Source: Actinomycetota bacterium
GTDB lineage: Bacteria; Actinomycetota; Actinomycetes; Mycobacteriales; Micromonosporaceae
Assembly (NCBI GenBank): GCA_005885555.1
Contig: VAWN01000022.1
Coordinates: 116,131-180,130 of the forward strand
DNA: 64,000 nucleotides
Direction of reading: 5' to 3'
Below are positions 45,401 through 54,621 of this stretch, piece by piece (position 1 is the first letter of the stretch; every line of letters begins with the position of its first letter). The position numbers and the translations under genes are program-made. A model generated the notes under the pieces. It saw nothing but the letters and a program-made list of their open reading frames with translations, was not told the DNA's origin and searched no databases.

Positions 45401-46052
45401 CTCGATGCTCGCCCCGGTGTACCCCGCCGCCGTCGTCGCCGGCAACGTCGAGACCTCGCAGGCGATCACCGGTGCGCTGTACGCGGCGCTGGGCATCCAG
45501 GCCGAGGGCTCCGGGACGATGAACAACGTGACCTTCGGCAACGACCGGCACCAGTACTACGAGACGGTCGGTTCCGGCTCCGGCGCGGGTGACGGCTTCG
45601 CCGGGGCGGCCGTGGTGCAGACGCACATGACCAACTCCCGGCTGACCGATCCGGAGGTGCTGGAGTGGCGCTTCCCGGTACGGCTGGAGGAGTTCGCCAT
45701 CCGGCGCGGCAGCGGGGGTACCGGACGCTGGCCGGGCGGCGACGGTGCGGTGCGGCGGATCCGGTTCCAGGAACCGATGACGGTGAGCACGCTGTCCGGG
45801 CACCGGCGGGTACCGCCCTACGGCATGGCGGGCGGGTCGCCCGGCTCGCTCGGCGCGAACCGGGTCGAGCGGCGCGACGGCACCGTGGTGCATCTGGGCG
45901 GATGTGACTCGGTCGAGGTACAGCCCGGCGACGTGCTGGTGATCGAGACGCCGGGCGGCGGCGGGTACGGCCGGGGCGGGCCCGGCGGGTACGGCGCGAA
46001 CGGGCTCAGCCGCGCAGGACCAGGGATAGCCGGCGCGCGCCATCGGGCGTGA
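42429..46052 (+). CDS. 5-oxoprolinase/hydantoinase, fused HyuA-HyuB type
   Basis: A 1207-residue ATP-dependent amidohydrolase of the 5-oxoprolinase group. The HyuA half (about 1-680) has [49 protein letters not shown] and [11 protein letters not shown]. The HyuB half (about 685-1190) has [47 protein letters not shown] and [15 protein letters not shown]. Fused forms resemble eukaryotic 5-oxoprolinase, which opens 5-oxo-L-proline to glutamate; the substrate here is inferred. The start is ATG at 42429, 12 bases after the phosphatase stop. The C-terminal Gly-rich tail overlaps the convergent NHL gene by 47 bases. Confidence 0.92.
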   Translation: MRGWQFWIDRGGTFTDIVARTPDGRLVTHKLLSENPARYRDAAVAGIRALLDGGPAESRVEAVRMGTTVATNALLERKGERTVLVITKGFGDALRIGYQNRPRIFDRHIVLPEMLYERVIELDERVAADGTVLRSPDLDALATHLRAARDAGAGSVAVACLHSHLYPEHERAAGKVAEQLGFAQVSCGSEVSPLMKLVPRGDTTVVDAYLSPVLRRYVDGIARQLPGVRLMFMQSNGGLAEAGHFRGKDAILSGPAGGIVGMVRMSQLAGFDHVIGFDMGGTSTDVSHYAGGYERVFHTQVAGVRLRAPMIDIHTVAAGGGSILHFDGARYRVGPDSAGADPGPACYRGGGPLAVTDANVMLGRIQPEYFPRVFGPDGDQPLDADVVRARFADLAARIGDGRGPEEVAEGYLRIAVANMANAVKRISVQKGHDVTGYALTTFGGAGGQHACAVADSLGIRSVLVPPMAGVLSALGIGLADTTAMREQSVEVRLDETAVPRLVEVADALSAAARAELAEEEVPDEAITVSVQVQLHYDGTDTAVPVALADLDAMLAEFAETYRRTYSFLMDRPLIAEAVTVEATGRTEQPELTYAAGEPVEPVEVRMYTGGGWRPVPLYQRDGLRPGDTVDGPAIVAEANATTVVDDGWRAAVTGYGHLLLERARPRADDAGATTRVDPVLLEIFNNLFMSIAEQMGARLEATAQSVNIRERLDFSCALFDPDGNLIANAPHMPVHLGSMGASVKEVIRRRAGDLRPGDVYAINDPYHGGTHLPDVTVVTPVFGTGGEILFHVASRGHHAEIGGITPGSMPASSRDLHEEGVLFDNWLLVADGRFREEETQALLAGARYPSRNPATNLADLRAQVAANAKGVEEVGRMIGHFGLDVVQAYMRHVQDNAEDAVRRVIGALGSGSYRYELDSGAVIAVRVSVDRAARTATIDFTGSSAQLDTNFNAPTSVVTAAVLYVFRTLVADDIPLNDGCLRPLRIVVPPGSMLAPVYPAAVVAGNVETSQAITGALYAALGIQAEGSGTMNNVTFGNDRHQYYETVGSGSGAGDGFAGAAVVQTHMTNSRLTDPEVLEWRFPVRLEEFAIRRGSGGTGRWPGGDGAVRRIRFQEPMTVSTLSGHRRVPPYGMAGGSPGSLGANRVERRDGTVVHLGGCDSVEVQPGDVLVIETPGGGGYGRGGPGGYGANGLSRAGPGIAGARHRA

Positions 46053-47847
46053 CCCGCACCGGTACGCCCCAGTCCTGGCGGGTCAGGTGGCAGGCGGCGA
46101 ACTCGGCCTCGGCGTCACACGTGGCGGCCTGGGCGGTGACCTGGATCACGCCCTCGGTGATCCCCGCCGTCACGCGCAGGGTACGGGTCAGTTCGGTGCC
46201 GACCCCGGCGCCCTCGACGAGCAGCTCCGGCGGCGAGGCGGAGACCTCCAGCCGGACCGGTACCCCGAACGAGTCGTCCAGCTTCTGGCCGGGCGGCAGG
46301 GTGAAGACCACGTCGAGGGGCAGCTCGCCGGGTGCGATGTCGGTGACCGGGCGCTCGGTGCGGTACCGCTCGTGGGGAGGCTCCGCGCCGGGCGCCACCG
46401 CTGCCGCCACCGCTGCGGTCGCGGCGCCGGGGGGCAGGCGGGACAGCCGGTGCGCCGCGGACTCCACCACGATCACGTCGCCGTCCGGGGTGAGCACCAG
46501 GTCGCTCGGTTCGGCGAGCCCGGCCGCGACGGTGCTCACCGCGCCGTCGGCGTACCGGCGTACCGCGCCGTTGTACGTGTCCGCCACCAGTACCGCGCCG
46601 TCCGGCAGCGCCAGCACGCCGAGCGGGTGCTGGAACAGCGCCTCGGTCGCCGGCCCGTCCACGTACCCGAAGTCGAACAGCCCCTGCCCGGCGGCGGTGT
46701 GGATCGCCCCGTCGGCGACGAAGCGCAGCGCCGAGGACTCGCTGTCCACCACCCACAGCCGCTCGCCCCGTGCGGACAGGCCGGACGGTTGCGCCAGCCA
46801 GGCATCGGCTAGCGGGCCGTCGCGCAGCGCCTCGACCGTGGTACCGGCGTAGCCGCCGACCGTCCGCTTGACCGGATCGAACCACCACAGCTGGTGGATG
46901 CCGGCCATCGCGACGATCAGCCGGTCGTCGTACCACGCCAGGTCCCACGGCGAGGACAGGTCGGCGGCCTTCGCGTCGTGCGCGTGCCCGTCCCGGGTGG
47001 CCGAGCGCCACGGCCGGCCGCTGCCGGCGACGGTGACCACCTCGCCGTCGCCCAGCCGTACCCCGCGCAGCAGGTGGTTCACCGTGTCCGCGACGACCAG
47101 GTCGTACCCGGCGATCTCGGCGACGTGCGGCGGCAGCAGGCACAGCCCCTGCGGCTCGTTGAACTCGGCGACGTCGGCGGCCCCGTCCGCCCGGCCCGGC
47201 CGGCCCGAACCGATCCGCCGCACCACGCTCACCCCGTCGGGTTCCAGCTCGACGAGCTGGTGCCCGGCCGAGGAGGAGACCAGGAAACCGGCCGGCGAGA
47301 CGATCGCCTTGCCGGGGAAGTGCAGGTCACCGGCGGGTACCGGAGGCGGCACGTACGGGCCGGTACCGCGGTGCAGGGTGCCCTTCGCGCCGTGCTCCTC
47401 GACCAGCTCGTCGAGCAGCGCCATCAACCCGGCCGCATGGCCCTCACCGGCCATCGTGGCGACCAGGTACCCCTCCGGGTCGACGACGCACAGCGTCGGC
47501 CAGGCCCGGGCGGCGTACCGGTCCCACGTCTCCATCCGCGGATCGTCGAGTACCGGGTGCCGCACGCCGTACCGTTGCACCGCGGCGGCCAGCGCGTCCG
47601 GATCCTTCTCGTGCTCGAACTTCGGCGAGTGCACCCCGATCACCACCAGCACGTCGGCGTACCGCTCCTCGACCGGCCGCAGCTCGTCGAGCACGTGCAG
47701 GCAGTTGATGCAGCAGAAGGTCCAGAAGTCGAGCAGTACGATCCGGCCGCGCAGGTCGGCCAGGGACAGCGACCGGCCGCCGGTGTTCAGCCAGCCGCGA
47801 CCGCGCAGTTCCGGAGCGCGTACCCGGACCGTGGAGCCCGACGACAT
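46006..47847 (-). CDS. Thioredoxin-like and NHL-repeat protein (NHLRC2-like)
   Basis: A 613-residue protein with a thioredoxin/TlpA-like domain (about 1-160) followed by an NHL beta-propeller (about 170-520) and a C-terminal beta domain. The redox region is [19 protein letters not shown], the CCxxC motif typical of NHLRC2-like proteins. NHL repeats are seen as [59 protein letters not shown]. No signal peptide is visible, so it is probably cytoplasmic. The start is ATG at 47847, with GAGG 8 bases upstream. The function is unknown in bacteria. Confidence 0.9.
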   Translation of the reverse strand: MSSGSTVRVRAPELRGRGWLNTGGRSLSLADLRGRIVLLDFWTFCCINCLHVLDELRPVEERYADVLVVIGVHSPKFEHEKDPDALAAAVQRYGVRHPVLDDPRMETWDRYAARAWPTLCVVDPEGYLVATMAGEGHAAGLMALLDELVEEHGAKGTLHRGTGPYVPPPVPAGDLHFPGKAIVSPAGFLVSSSAGHQLVELEPDGVSVVRRIGSGRPGRADGAADVAEFNEPQGLCLLPPHVAEIAGYDLVVADTVNHLLRGVRLGDGEVVTVAGSGRPWRSATRDGHAHDAKAADLSSPWDLAWYDDRLIVAMAGIHQLWWFDPVKRTVGGYAGTTVEALRDGPLADAWLAQPSGLSARGERLWVVDSESSALRFVADGAIHTAAGQGLFDFGYVDGPATEALFQHPLGVLALPDGAVLVADTYNGAVRRYADGAVSTVAAGLAEPSDLVLTPDGDVIVVESAAHRLSRLPPGAATAAVAAAVAPGAEPPHERYRTERPVTDIAPGELPLDVVFTLPPGQKLDDSFGVPVRLEVSASPPELLVEGAGVGTELTRTLRVTAGITEGVIQVTAQAATCDAEAEFAACHLTRQDWGVPVRVTPDGARRLSLVLRG

Positions 47848-47851
47848 CCGA

Positions 47852-48229
47852 CTACCTCGTGAGCAACGTGGTATCCAGCGCAGCCGGGAACGGCTCGGTG
47901 AGCCGTAGGGCTTCCCCCTTCGCCGCCACCGCGTGCTCGACGTAGTAGCGACCGTCGAGCCGGAAAAGGCGCAGTTCGACGGGCTCGACCTGGGCAAGGA
48001 GGTACCACCGGATGCCGGCCAGGGCGTACAGCTGCATCGTGACGACCCGGTCCGCCGCCTGCTTCAAGGCGTTGGTCAGGCGGCGGGCCACCTGCTGGTG
48101 CGGTCCGGACGGCGCCGGGCTCACGATCAGACTCCCGTCCAACAGCTCGATGCGGTCAGTGGTCTGCCCCAGCTCGAAGTAGTCCTCTTCGTTCCAGGGC
48201 CCGACATGCTCAAGGGGCGCTGCTGTCAC
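47852..48229 (-). CDS. Uma2-family protein with an in-frame deletion of the catalytic core
   Basis: A 125-residue protein that aligns in my reading to the two ends of Uma2-family (PD-(D/E)XK nuclease-like) proteins. The N-terminal part reads EEDYFELGQTTDRIELLDGS and IVSPAPSGPHQQVARRLTNAL. The sequence then passes directly to RVVTMQLYALAGIRWYLL and RLFRLDGRYYVEHAV, the usual C-terminal part. About 60 residues that normally lie between, including the PDLVV and E-x-K-like catalytic positions, are missing. The frame stays open, so the protein may be made but inactive. Full-length members are about 185-195 residues. The start is GTG at 48229. Confidence 0.7.
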   Translation of the reverse strand: MTAAPLEHVGPWNEEDYFELGQTTDRIELLDGSLIVSPAPSGPHQQVARRLTNALKQAADRVVTMQLYALAGIRWYLLAQVEPVELRLFRLDGRYYVEHAVAAKGEALRLTEPFPAALDTTLLTR

Positions 48230-48320
48230 CGCTGCTCACCTCAGGAACCGCTCGATGGCGTCGAACAACCCGAGTCTCCCACAGCATCCGGACACCGGGC
48301 CGGCGCCGCCGGGAGCCCGC

Positions 48321-49136
48321 CTACTTCGCGGGCTTCAGGCACAGCACCTGGTCGGACTTGCCCTTCTCCTGGAGCACGACATAGGGCTGCTGCTGGTCCG
48401 GGCACTGGCTGGGCGAGCCGACCTTCGACACGATCTTGAACGACCCGGACGTCGAGCAGGTCACGCTCTCCGCCTTGTCTCCGGAGCGGCGCACGCAGGA
48501 GTTCACCGCGAAGTTGCTGCCGCTGTTCGAGGACACCAGGAAGAAGAACCCGACCGCACCCAGGACCAGCACGGCGACGACGGCCACGACCACGCCGATG
48601 ATCAGCCCGCGCCGGCTCTTCCGCTCCGGCGGCGCACCGCCCGGCCCCTCCTCGTACCGCAGCGAGCCGAACCGCCCGGCCTCCGGGCCGCGCTCACCGT
48701 ACTGGGTCGGGTCGTGGTACTGCGTCGGATCCCCGTACCGGCCCGGCTCGGCACCGTACTGGCCGGGGTCGCCGCCGTACTGGCCGGGCTGCTGCGGGTA
48801 CGGCGGAGCGGCACCGTAGCCGCCGGGCTGGCCGCCGCCGTAGCCGCCGCCCGGCTGGCCGAACCCGCCGCCGGGCTGGCCGCCGCCCGGGTCGCCGTCG
48901 TAGGACGGGCGACGGTACTGGTTGTGCGGATCGTTGGGCGACTCCGGGCCGGCGTACCCGGGCGCGGGGTAGTTGGAGGTCGACCCGCCTTCCGGACGCT
49001 GCTGCGCGGCCCAGTCCGGCTGCGGTGCCCGGGCCGCTCCGCGGCTGGGCTCCGGGTACCCGTCGCCGGGCTGGCGCCGCGGCGGCTGGGGACCGTCAGC
49101 CGGGTCGTAGCCGGGCGGGTACGGGCCCTGGGACAT
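48321..49136 (-). CDS. Pro/Gly/Tyr-rich single-span membrane protein (LppU-like)
   Basis: A 271-residue protein. The first ~175 residues are disordered, rich in Pro, Gly, Gln and Tyr with repeated QPGGGYGG and DPTQY motifs. A basic stretch ERKSRR leads to one membrane helix (about 181-205, LIIGVVVAVVAVLVLGAVGFFFLV). The extracytoplasmic ~65 residues contain four cysteines (NSCVRR, VTCSTS, SQCPDQ, VLCLKP) and resemble LppU/SCO3897-type proteins. The start is ATG at 49136, with GGAGGAGG upstream. The function is unknown. Confidence 0.8.
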   Translation of the reverse strand: MSQGPYPPGYDPADGPQPPRRQPGDGYPEPSRGAARAPQPDWAAQQRPEGGSTSNYPAPGYAGPESPNDPHNQYRRPSYDGDPGGGQPGGGFGQPGGGYGGGQPGGYGAAPPYPQQPGQYGGDPGQYGAEPGRYGDPTQYHDPTQYGERGPEAGRFGSLRYEEGPGGAPPERKSRRGLIIGVVVAVVAVLVLGAVGFFFLVSSNSGSNFAVNSCVRRSGDKAESVTCSTSGSFKIVSKVGSPSQCPDQQQPYVVLQEKGKSDQVLCLKPAK

Positions 49137-49256
49137 CTCTGTAGCCTCCTCCTGCGCACGGAACTCCGGTGGCACCGGCCGGTAGTGACAGTACCCGTCC
49201 CGGGCCATCATGGGAGGGCCTGAGTTCCGGGCCCGGGAATCCCGGACCCGGAGCGC

Positions 49257-50603
49257 TCAGCACGAGGCCAGCAGCGTGGTCTCGGGATCGGCGAGGAACG
49301 CGCCGACGTCACGGAGGAACCGGGAACCCAGTTCGCCGTCGATGATCCGGTGGTCGAAGGACATCCCCAGCGTGGTGACGTGGCGTACCTTCACCCTGTC
49401 CTTGTGCACCCACGGCTGCTCCCGGATCGCCCCGAAGCAGAGGATGGCGGCCTCGCCCGGCGGCAGGATCGGGGTACCGGTGTCCACGCCGAACACCCCG
49501 ACGTTGGTGATCGTGAAGGTACCCCCGGACATGTCCGTCGGCGCGGTCCGGCCGGCCTTCGCGGTCTGCACCAGCGCGGTCATCGCGTCGGCCAGCTCGC
49601 GCAGCGACATCCGGTCGGCGTCCTTGATGTTCGGCACGATCAGCCCGCGCTCGGTGGCCGCCGCGATGCCCAGGTTGACGTATTCCTTGACCACGATCTC
49701 TTCGCCGGCCCAGGTCGAGTTCGCCAGCGGGTACCGCCGGATCGCCAGCAGTGCCGCCTTCGCCGCGAGCAGCAGCGGAGACACCCGCACCTCGCGCCAC
49801 TCGGGCAGCGCCCGCAGCCGCTCCAGGGCCCGGACCGAGCGGGTGACGTCCACGGTGAGGAACACCGACACGTGCGGCGCGGTGAACGCGCTCGCCACCA
49901 TGTTCTCCGCGGTCAGCTTGCGCACACCCTTGACCGGGACCCGCTGCTCGCGGTCGCCCGTGACGGGCGCCGGCGCGGTCGCGGCCTCCACGTCGGCCCG
50001 GGTGATCGAGCCCTGCGGGCCGGAGCCGACCAGCCGGGTCAGGTCCACGCCCAGGTCCCGGGCGAGCTTGCGGACCGGCGGCTTGGCCAGCGCCTTCCCG
50101 ACGCCGTTCGGCTCCGGCTCCGGGGCGGCCGGCGCGACCGGGGTGGCCGGGGCGACCGGGGCAGCCGCGAGTGGGGCTCCCCGGGGCCGGCGCTTGGCCG
50201 CGGTCGTGCGCGGTCCATACCCGACGAGTACCGCGGTCCGCCCGCCCGGTGCCGGCCCGCCGATCAGGCCCGGTTCCACCATGCCCTCCGCGGGGGCCAC
50301 CTCGACGGCGGCCAGGGAAGCAGCCGACGGCGCGGTCTGCGCCCCGGGCTCGGTGTCGATCGCGATGATCGGGGTACCCACCTCGACCGTCGTACCCTCC
50401 GGCTGGAAGATCTCGGTGACCTTCCCGGCCCATTTCGCGGGGATCTCGACCGCGGCCTTGGCGGTCTCCACCTCGACGATCGGCTGGTTCAGCTCGATGG
50501 TGTCGCCGACCTGTACCAGCCAGCGCAGGATCTCCCCTTCGGTGAGCCCTTCACCGAGGTCGGGCAGCGGGAACTCCTTGACCTTCGACACGGCGCTCAC
50601 CAT
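49257..50603 (-). CDS. 2-oxoacid dehydrogenase E2 (lipoyl acyltransferase)
   Basis: The dihydrolipoyl acyltransferase core of a branched-chain 2-oxoacid or pyruvate dehydrogenase complex, 448 residues. A lipoyl domain (about 8-82) has the lipoylated K49 in VEVETAKAAVE. An Ala/Pro linker and a peripheral subunit-binding domain follow (VRKLARDLGVDLTRLVGSGPQGSI). The catalytic domain ends with the active site SFDH418RIIDG. The start is ATG at 50603, with GGAG 7 bases upstream, overlapping the E1-beta stop by seven bases. Branched-chain specificity is suggested by resemblance to Bkd E2 proteins but is not certain. Confidence 0.92.
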   Translation of the reverse strand: MVSAVSKVKEFPLPDLGEGLTEGEILRWLVQVGDTIELNQPIVEVETAKAAVEIPAKWAGKVTEIFQPEGTTVEVGTPIIAIDTEPGAQTAPSAASLAAVEVAPAEGMVEPGLIGGPAPGGRTAVLVGYGPRTTAAKRRPRGAPLAAAPVAPATPVAPAAPEPEPNGVGKALAKPPVRKLARDLGVDLTRLVGSGPQGSITRADVEAATAPAPVTGDREQRVPVKGVRKLTAENMVASAFTAPHVSVFLTVDVTRSVRALERLRALPEWREVRVSPLLLAAKAALLAIRRYPLANSTWAGEEIVVKEYVNLGIAAATERGLIVPNIKDADRMSLRELADAMTALVQTAKAGRTAPTDMSGGTFTITNVGVFGVDTGTPILPPGEAAILCFGAIREQPWVHKDRVKVRHVTTLGMSFDHRIIDGELGSRFLRDVGAFLADPETTLLASC

Positions 50604-51562
50604 CCGAAGCTCCGGTCGACGGCGTCCAGCACCCGGTCCAGGTCGGGCAGGAAGTCCTCCTCGACGCGGGCGGCCGGGTACGGCACGTTGAACCCGCACA
50701 CCCGCAGTACCGGCGCCTCCAGCGAGTAGAAGCACTGCTCGGTGACCCGGGCGGCGATCTCCGCGCCGACCCCGACGTTGGACGGCGCCTCGTGCACCAC
50801 GACCAGCCGACCCGTCTTGCGCACCGACTCGTACACCGGCGCCATGTCCAGCGGCGAGATCGAGCGCAGGTCGATGACCTCCAGCTCGCGGCCCTCCTCG
50901 GCGGCAGCCGTCGCGGCGTCCAGCGCGGTGCGCACCATCGGCCCGTAGGCGACCACCGTGGCGTCGGTACCGGGACGCGCGACCCGGGCGGCGTGCAGCG
51001 GGTACGGCTCGGCGTCGGTGTCGACCGGGCCCTTCTCCCAGTACCGGCGCTTGGGCTCGAAGAAGATGATCGGATCGTCGGAGGCGATCGCCTGCTGGAT
51101 CATCCAGTACGCGTCGTTCGGGTTGGCGCACACGACGACCTTGAGCCCGGCCGTGTGCGAGAAGTACGCCTCCGGCGACTCCGAGTGGTGCTCGACCGCG
51201 CCGATGCCGCCGCCGAACGGGATCCGGATCACGATCGGCAGGCCGCGGGAACGGTAGTGCATCTTGGCGACCTGGGACACGATCTGGTCGTAGGCCGGGT
51301 AGACGAACCCGTCGAACTGGATCTCCAGTACCGGCCGGTACCCACGCAGGCACAGCCCGACCGCGGTACCCACGATGCCGGACTCGGCCAGCGGGGTGTC
51401 GATGACCCGGTCGTCGCCGAAGTCCTTCTGCAGCCCATCGGTGATCCGGAAGACGCCGCCGAGCCGGCCGATGTCCTCGCCCATGAGGATCACCTTCGGG
51501 TCGTCCTCCAGCGCCCGGCGCAGCCCGAGGTTGAGCGCCTTGCCGATGGTCACGGTCTCCAT
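50597..51562 (-). CDS. 2-oxoacid dehydrogenase E1 component, beta subunit
   Basis: A 321-residue beta subunit of an E1 heterotetramer. It has METVTIGKALNLGLRRAL, LMGEDIGRLGGVFR, DTPLAESGIVGTAVGLCLRG and EIQFDGFVYPAYDQI. The thiamine-proximal glutamate lies in GEDIG-adjacent sequence, and the transketolase C-domain begins near PGTDATVVAYG. The start is ATG at 51562, overlapping the E1-alpha stop by one base (TGATG). The gene is intact, as is E2, which makes the frameshift in the alpha gene surprising. Confidence 0.93.
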   Translation of the reverse strand: METVTIGKALNLGLRRALEDDPKVILMGEDIGRLGGVFRITDGLQKDFGDDRVIDTPLAESGIVGTAVGLCLRGYRPVLEIQFDGFVYPAYDQIVSQVAKMHYRSRGLPIVIRIPFGGGIGAVEHHSESPEAYFSHTAGLKVVVCANPNDAYWMIQQAIASDDPIIFFEPKRRYWEKGPVDTDAEPYPLHAARVARPGTDATVVAYGPMVRTALDAATAAAEEGRELEVIDLRSISPLDMAPVYESVRKTGRLVVVHEAPSNVGVGAEIAARVTEQCFYSLEAPVLRVCGFNVPYPAARVEEDFLPDLDRVLDAVDRSFGW

Positions 51563-52673
51563 CAGTGCACCTCCCCGGCGAAGCTGGACAGGTAGGCGGT
51601 GAACTGCTCGCGCTCCTCGTCGATCTCGGGCGACCCGTTCGGGAACACGTGGTCGAACATGGTCACCGGGGCCGGGTCGGGCAGCTCCAGTACCCGTTCC
51701 CGCAGCTTCACCGCCTCAACCCGGGCCTGCTCGTCGACCTCCCCGAAGAAGCTCTGGTCGGCCAGGCCCTGCTGCTCCAGGAACCGGCGTACCCGCAGGA
51801 TCGGGTCCTTGGCCTGCCACGCCTCGACCTCGCTGGCGATCCGGTACCGGGTCGGGTCGTCGGAGGTGGTGTGCGCGCCCATCCGGTACGTGTAGGCCTC
51901 GATCAGCGTCGGTCCCTGGCCGACCCGGGCCTGGTCCAGCGCGGCCCGGGTCACCGCGTAGCTGGCCAGCACGTCGTTGCCGTCGACCCGGACGCCGGGG
52001 AAGCCGAAGCCGTGCGCGCGCTGGTACAGCGGTACCCGGGTCTGCCGCTCCAGCGGCTCGGAGATCGCGTACTGGTTGTTCTGGCAGAAGAACACCACCG
52101 GCGCGTGGAACACGCTCGACCAGACGAACGCCTCGTTGACGTCGCCCTGGCTGCTCGCGCCGTCGCCGAAGTAGGCGATGACGGCCTCGCCGTCCTCGGT
52201 GCCGACCTTGCCGTCCATCGCGATGCCCATCGCATACCCGGTCGCGTGCAGCGTCTGCGCCCCGATCACGATCGTGTACATCGCGAACTTCATCTCGATC
52301 GGGTCCCAGCCGCCCTGGTCGACGCCGCGGAACAGGCCGAGCGGCATGATCGGGTCGATCCCGCGGCAGTACAGGACGCCGTGCTCCCGGTATGTCGGGA
52401 AGGCCATGTCCTGCGGGCGCATCGCCCGGCCGGAACCGACCTGGGCCGCCTCCTGGCCGAGCAGGCTCGCCCAGATGCCCAGCTCACCCTGCCGTTGCAG
52501 GGCGGTGGCCTCGGCGTCCAGCCGGCGTACGACGACCAGGTCGTGGTACAGGCTGCGGTACTCGTCGTCGGTGAAGTCGACCCGGTGTCCGGGTGCTCGA
52601 CCCGTTCCCCGTCGGGGGTGAGGAGCTGCACGAACTCCGGTTCCGGTGGGGGTGTGCCCGCGGGCTTCGCCAT
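51562..52673 (-). pseudogene. 2-oxoacid dehydrogenase E1 alpha subunit, interrupted by a one-base frameshift
   Basis: The thiamine-diphosphate E1-alpha gene. The N-terminus from ATG 52673 (AGGGAGA upstream) reads MAKPAGTPPPEPEFVQLLTP and DGERVEHPD, then loses frame. The continuing frame reads VDFTDDEYRSLYHDLVVVRR, MRPQDMAFPTYREHGVLYC, and the ThDP motif GDGASSQGDVNEAF, ending at 51562. The break is at 52586/52587: adding one A on the plus strand (restoring a TAC codon) rejoins the frames as HPDYRVDFT, about 370 residues. No alternative start in the downstream frame precedes MRPQD, which would delete ~80 residues. It is either a true null mutation or a sequencing error; the intact downstream genes favour an error or a recent event. 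Confidence 0.85.
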
Positions 52674-52932
52674 CCGTATCTCCCTGTCGGTATGCGTCGG
52701 CAGCGGGATCGCCGTGCCGGTCTGGTGCCCCTGCTCCGGTCGGAGCGCCAGGGCGCGGGGAGCCGGCTCCGGGTCAGCCCTACCGCAGGGTAATGGGAGG
52801 GCGGTGGCCTCGTCGCCGCCAGAGTCCAAGCATGGCAGACGAGGTGAGCACAGCCACAATCTACGGGAACCGCAAACCTCGTAAAAGGCGCGGAGCGGAC
52901 GGCCGCTTTCCTCGTTGCTCCCGGTTTCCGGT

Positions 52933-53406
52933 GTGACGGACTTCGGAGTGACCGGGCCGGTGCGCCGGTACGCGTTGATCGTGGCGATGCTGGTCGCTCT
53001 GGCGTCGGTACCCACGTTTGTGGTGATGGCCATCGGCACCGCCTCGTTGGGGCAGCGCGGGCCGTCGGGTACCCCGTTGCTGGGCGGCCCCGGCGACCCG
53101 GTCATCGTGGTGTCCCCACCGGCCGGGAGCCGGCCGGCGGCCCGGGCGGGTACCGTCGTCGGCCCGTCCACGAGCCCGGCCGCCCCGCCGCCTGTGCTAC
53201 CGCGCCGGGCCGGGCGGCCGCCGGTACCCACTCCGGCTGCCGCGGAGGCCGCGCCGGACCGCGGAGGAGCGGAGGCGGCGGCCACCCCCGACGCGTCGCC
53301 GAGCGACAGCCCCGCACCCAGCCCGAGCCCGAGCGACGCGGACCCGGCGCCGAGCGACCCGCCGACCCCGGCTGCCTCCCCGAGCCCGAGCTGCGACCAG
53401 GACTAA
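52933..53406 (+). CDS. Exported Pro/Ser/Ala-rich protein of unknown function
   Basis: A 157-residue protein with one N-terminal hydrophobic segment (about 13-35, YALIVAMLVALASVPTFVVMAIG). A tail composed almost wholly of Pro, Ala, Ser and Gly with scattered Asp follows. It is probably membrane-anchored with a disordered external tail. No domain was recognised. The start is uncertain: GTG at 52933, GTG at 52948 and TTG at 52915 are all in frame and none has a clear ribosome site. The 259-base gap to the E1-alpha start shows nothing else definite. Confidence 0.55.
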   Translation: MTDFGVTGPVRRYALIVAMLVALASVPTFVVMAIGTASLGQRGPSGTPLLGGPGDPVIVVSPPAGSRPAARAGTVVGPSTSPAAPPPVLPRRAGRPPVPTPAAAEAAPDRGGAEAAATPDASPSDSPAPSPSPSDADPAPSDPPTPAASPSPSCDQD

Positions 53407-54566
53407 TGGTTCGCGTCGTTGTACGCGGCCAGCCACTCCTCGACGGCGGCCGGGTCGGCGAGGTCGACGCCCTCGGCGACGAGCTGGGCGGTCGCCCGCA
53501 CTGCCGGGCTCTGCCGCTCGCCGGTACCCACCAGCCGCGCGAACTCGCCGCGCAGCGCGTCGATGCGGTCCAGGGTCGCGGCGACCGCGGGCTCCGGCAG
53601 GCCGACCCGGCGACCGGCCCAGGCGACCCAGGCCGCGAGCACGTCGGGTAGCGCCGCCGCGTCCTGCGCGTCCAGTACCGCCCGCTCGTGTACCCAGTCC
53701 AGCAGGAACGCCTCGACCGCCCGGGGGCTCCAGCGCAACGGGTCGCCACCGCGGGAGCCGGCGAAGTCCACACACAGCCCGAGGACGTACCCGACGGCCT
53801 CGCCCTGCGTACCGGACGCGCGCGCCAGCCCGGCCAGCCGCGCCTCCGGCCCGGCGAGGAACTCCGCGGTCAACTCCGCGTGGTCAGCGGCCCTCTCCTG
53901 CCCATCGGCCCCGGCCGGCTCGCCCGGTCCAGCCGGCCCGGCCGGCTCGCGCGCGTCCGGCAGCAGGGCCAGCCGCCGCCCGGCCAGCCAGCGGTTGTCC
54001 ACCAACGCCTCGCTGTCGGGCAGCTCGTCGGCCAGGTCGGTGGCGCGCAGGTACGCCGCGACCGCGACCCGTACCGCCGCCAGCTCCATCGGCGCCGACC
54101 AGGTCATCTCGTCGGTCTCCGCGCGGAGCCGGTCGAGCACCGACGCCGCCGGTACCACGGTCACGATGTCGCGCAGCAGCCCGAGCGTGTGGTCGACGAC
54201 GAACACGACGGCGTGCTCCGGCTCGCTGAACGTGACGACGTACCCGGTCTGGTCGCCGTACCGGTCGCCGTACGCGTACCCGCCGGTCGGCGCCACGGTG
54301 TCCGGCTCGGTGAGCAGCGTCCGCAGGCGGCCCGCGGCCCGTTCGGCGAGCGTGCCGACGAGCTCGTCGAGGGCGGCGGCCCGATCCGGCCGGGCGCGCC
54401 GGTACCCGCTGCCGAGCAGCGTCGACAGCAGCAGTTCGGCGTCCAGCGAGGTCGGCAGCCGGTCGAGGTCGCCGGCGGTGGCCAGGATCAGCTCGGGCAG
54501 GTCGGGGGACGCCCGGCCGGCAGCGGGGGAGGGTCCGGACGACCGGCGGCGTGCGGGCCTGGGCAT
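53403..54566 (-). CDS. Conserved hypothetical actinobacterial protein
   Basis: A 387-residue soluble protein without a recognised domain. It is mostly helical, with a strand-rich centre (GDQTGYVVTFSEPEHAVVFVVDHTLGLLRDIVTV) and a C-terminal helical part that begins GYVLGLCVDFAGSRGGDPLRWSPRAVEAFLLDWV. The N-terminus is basic. ATG at 54566 is chosen to match MPRPARRRS; no ribosome site is obvious. Its position just downstream of two dynamin-like GTPase genes on the same strand suggests a shared operon, with a 55-base gap to the nearer GTPase stop. Confidence 0.7.
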   Translation of the reverse strand: MPRPARRRSSGPSPAAGRASPDLPELILATAGDLDRLPTSLDAELLLSTLLGSGYRRARPDRAAALDELVGTLAERAAGRLRTLLTEPDTVAPTGGYAYGDRYGDQTGYVVTFSEPEHAVVFVVDHTLGLLRDIVTVVPAASVLDRLRAETDEMTWSAPMELAAVRVAVAAYLRATDLADELPDSEALVDNRWLAGRRLALLPDAREPAGPAGPGEPAGADGQERAADHAELTAEFLAGPEARLAGLARASGTQGEAVGYVLGLCVDFAGSRGGDPLRWSPRAVEAFLLDWVHERAVLDAQDAAALPDVLAAWVAWAGRRVGLPEPAVAATLDRIDALRGEFARLVGTGERQSPAVRATAQLVAEGVDLADPAAVEEWLAAYNDANH

Positions 54567-54621
54567 GGTTCGAGGGTATGCCCCGGCGGGCGGGTTGGGC
54601 CCGGTGGCCGGCCGCTTTTCC

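Noticed and set aside
42240..46043. A 1267-residue open frame on the minus strand
   Set aside because: It is antisense to the 5-oxoprolinase gene, which has full-length conserved motifs. The translation is rich in Arg, His, Gln and Val with no domain, as expected for the complement of GC-rich coding DNA.
52833..52936. A 34-codon plus-strand frame beginning MADEVSTATIYGNRK
   Set aside because: It has no ribosome site, no similarity that I recognise, and lies in the divergent control region of the E1-alpha gene.
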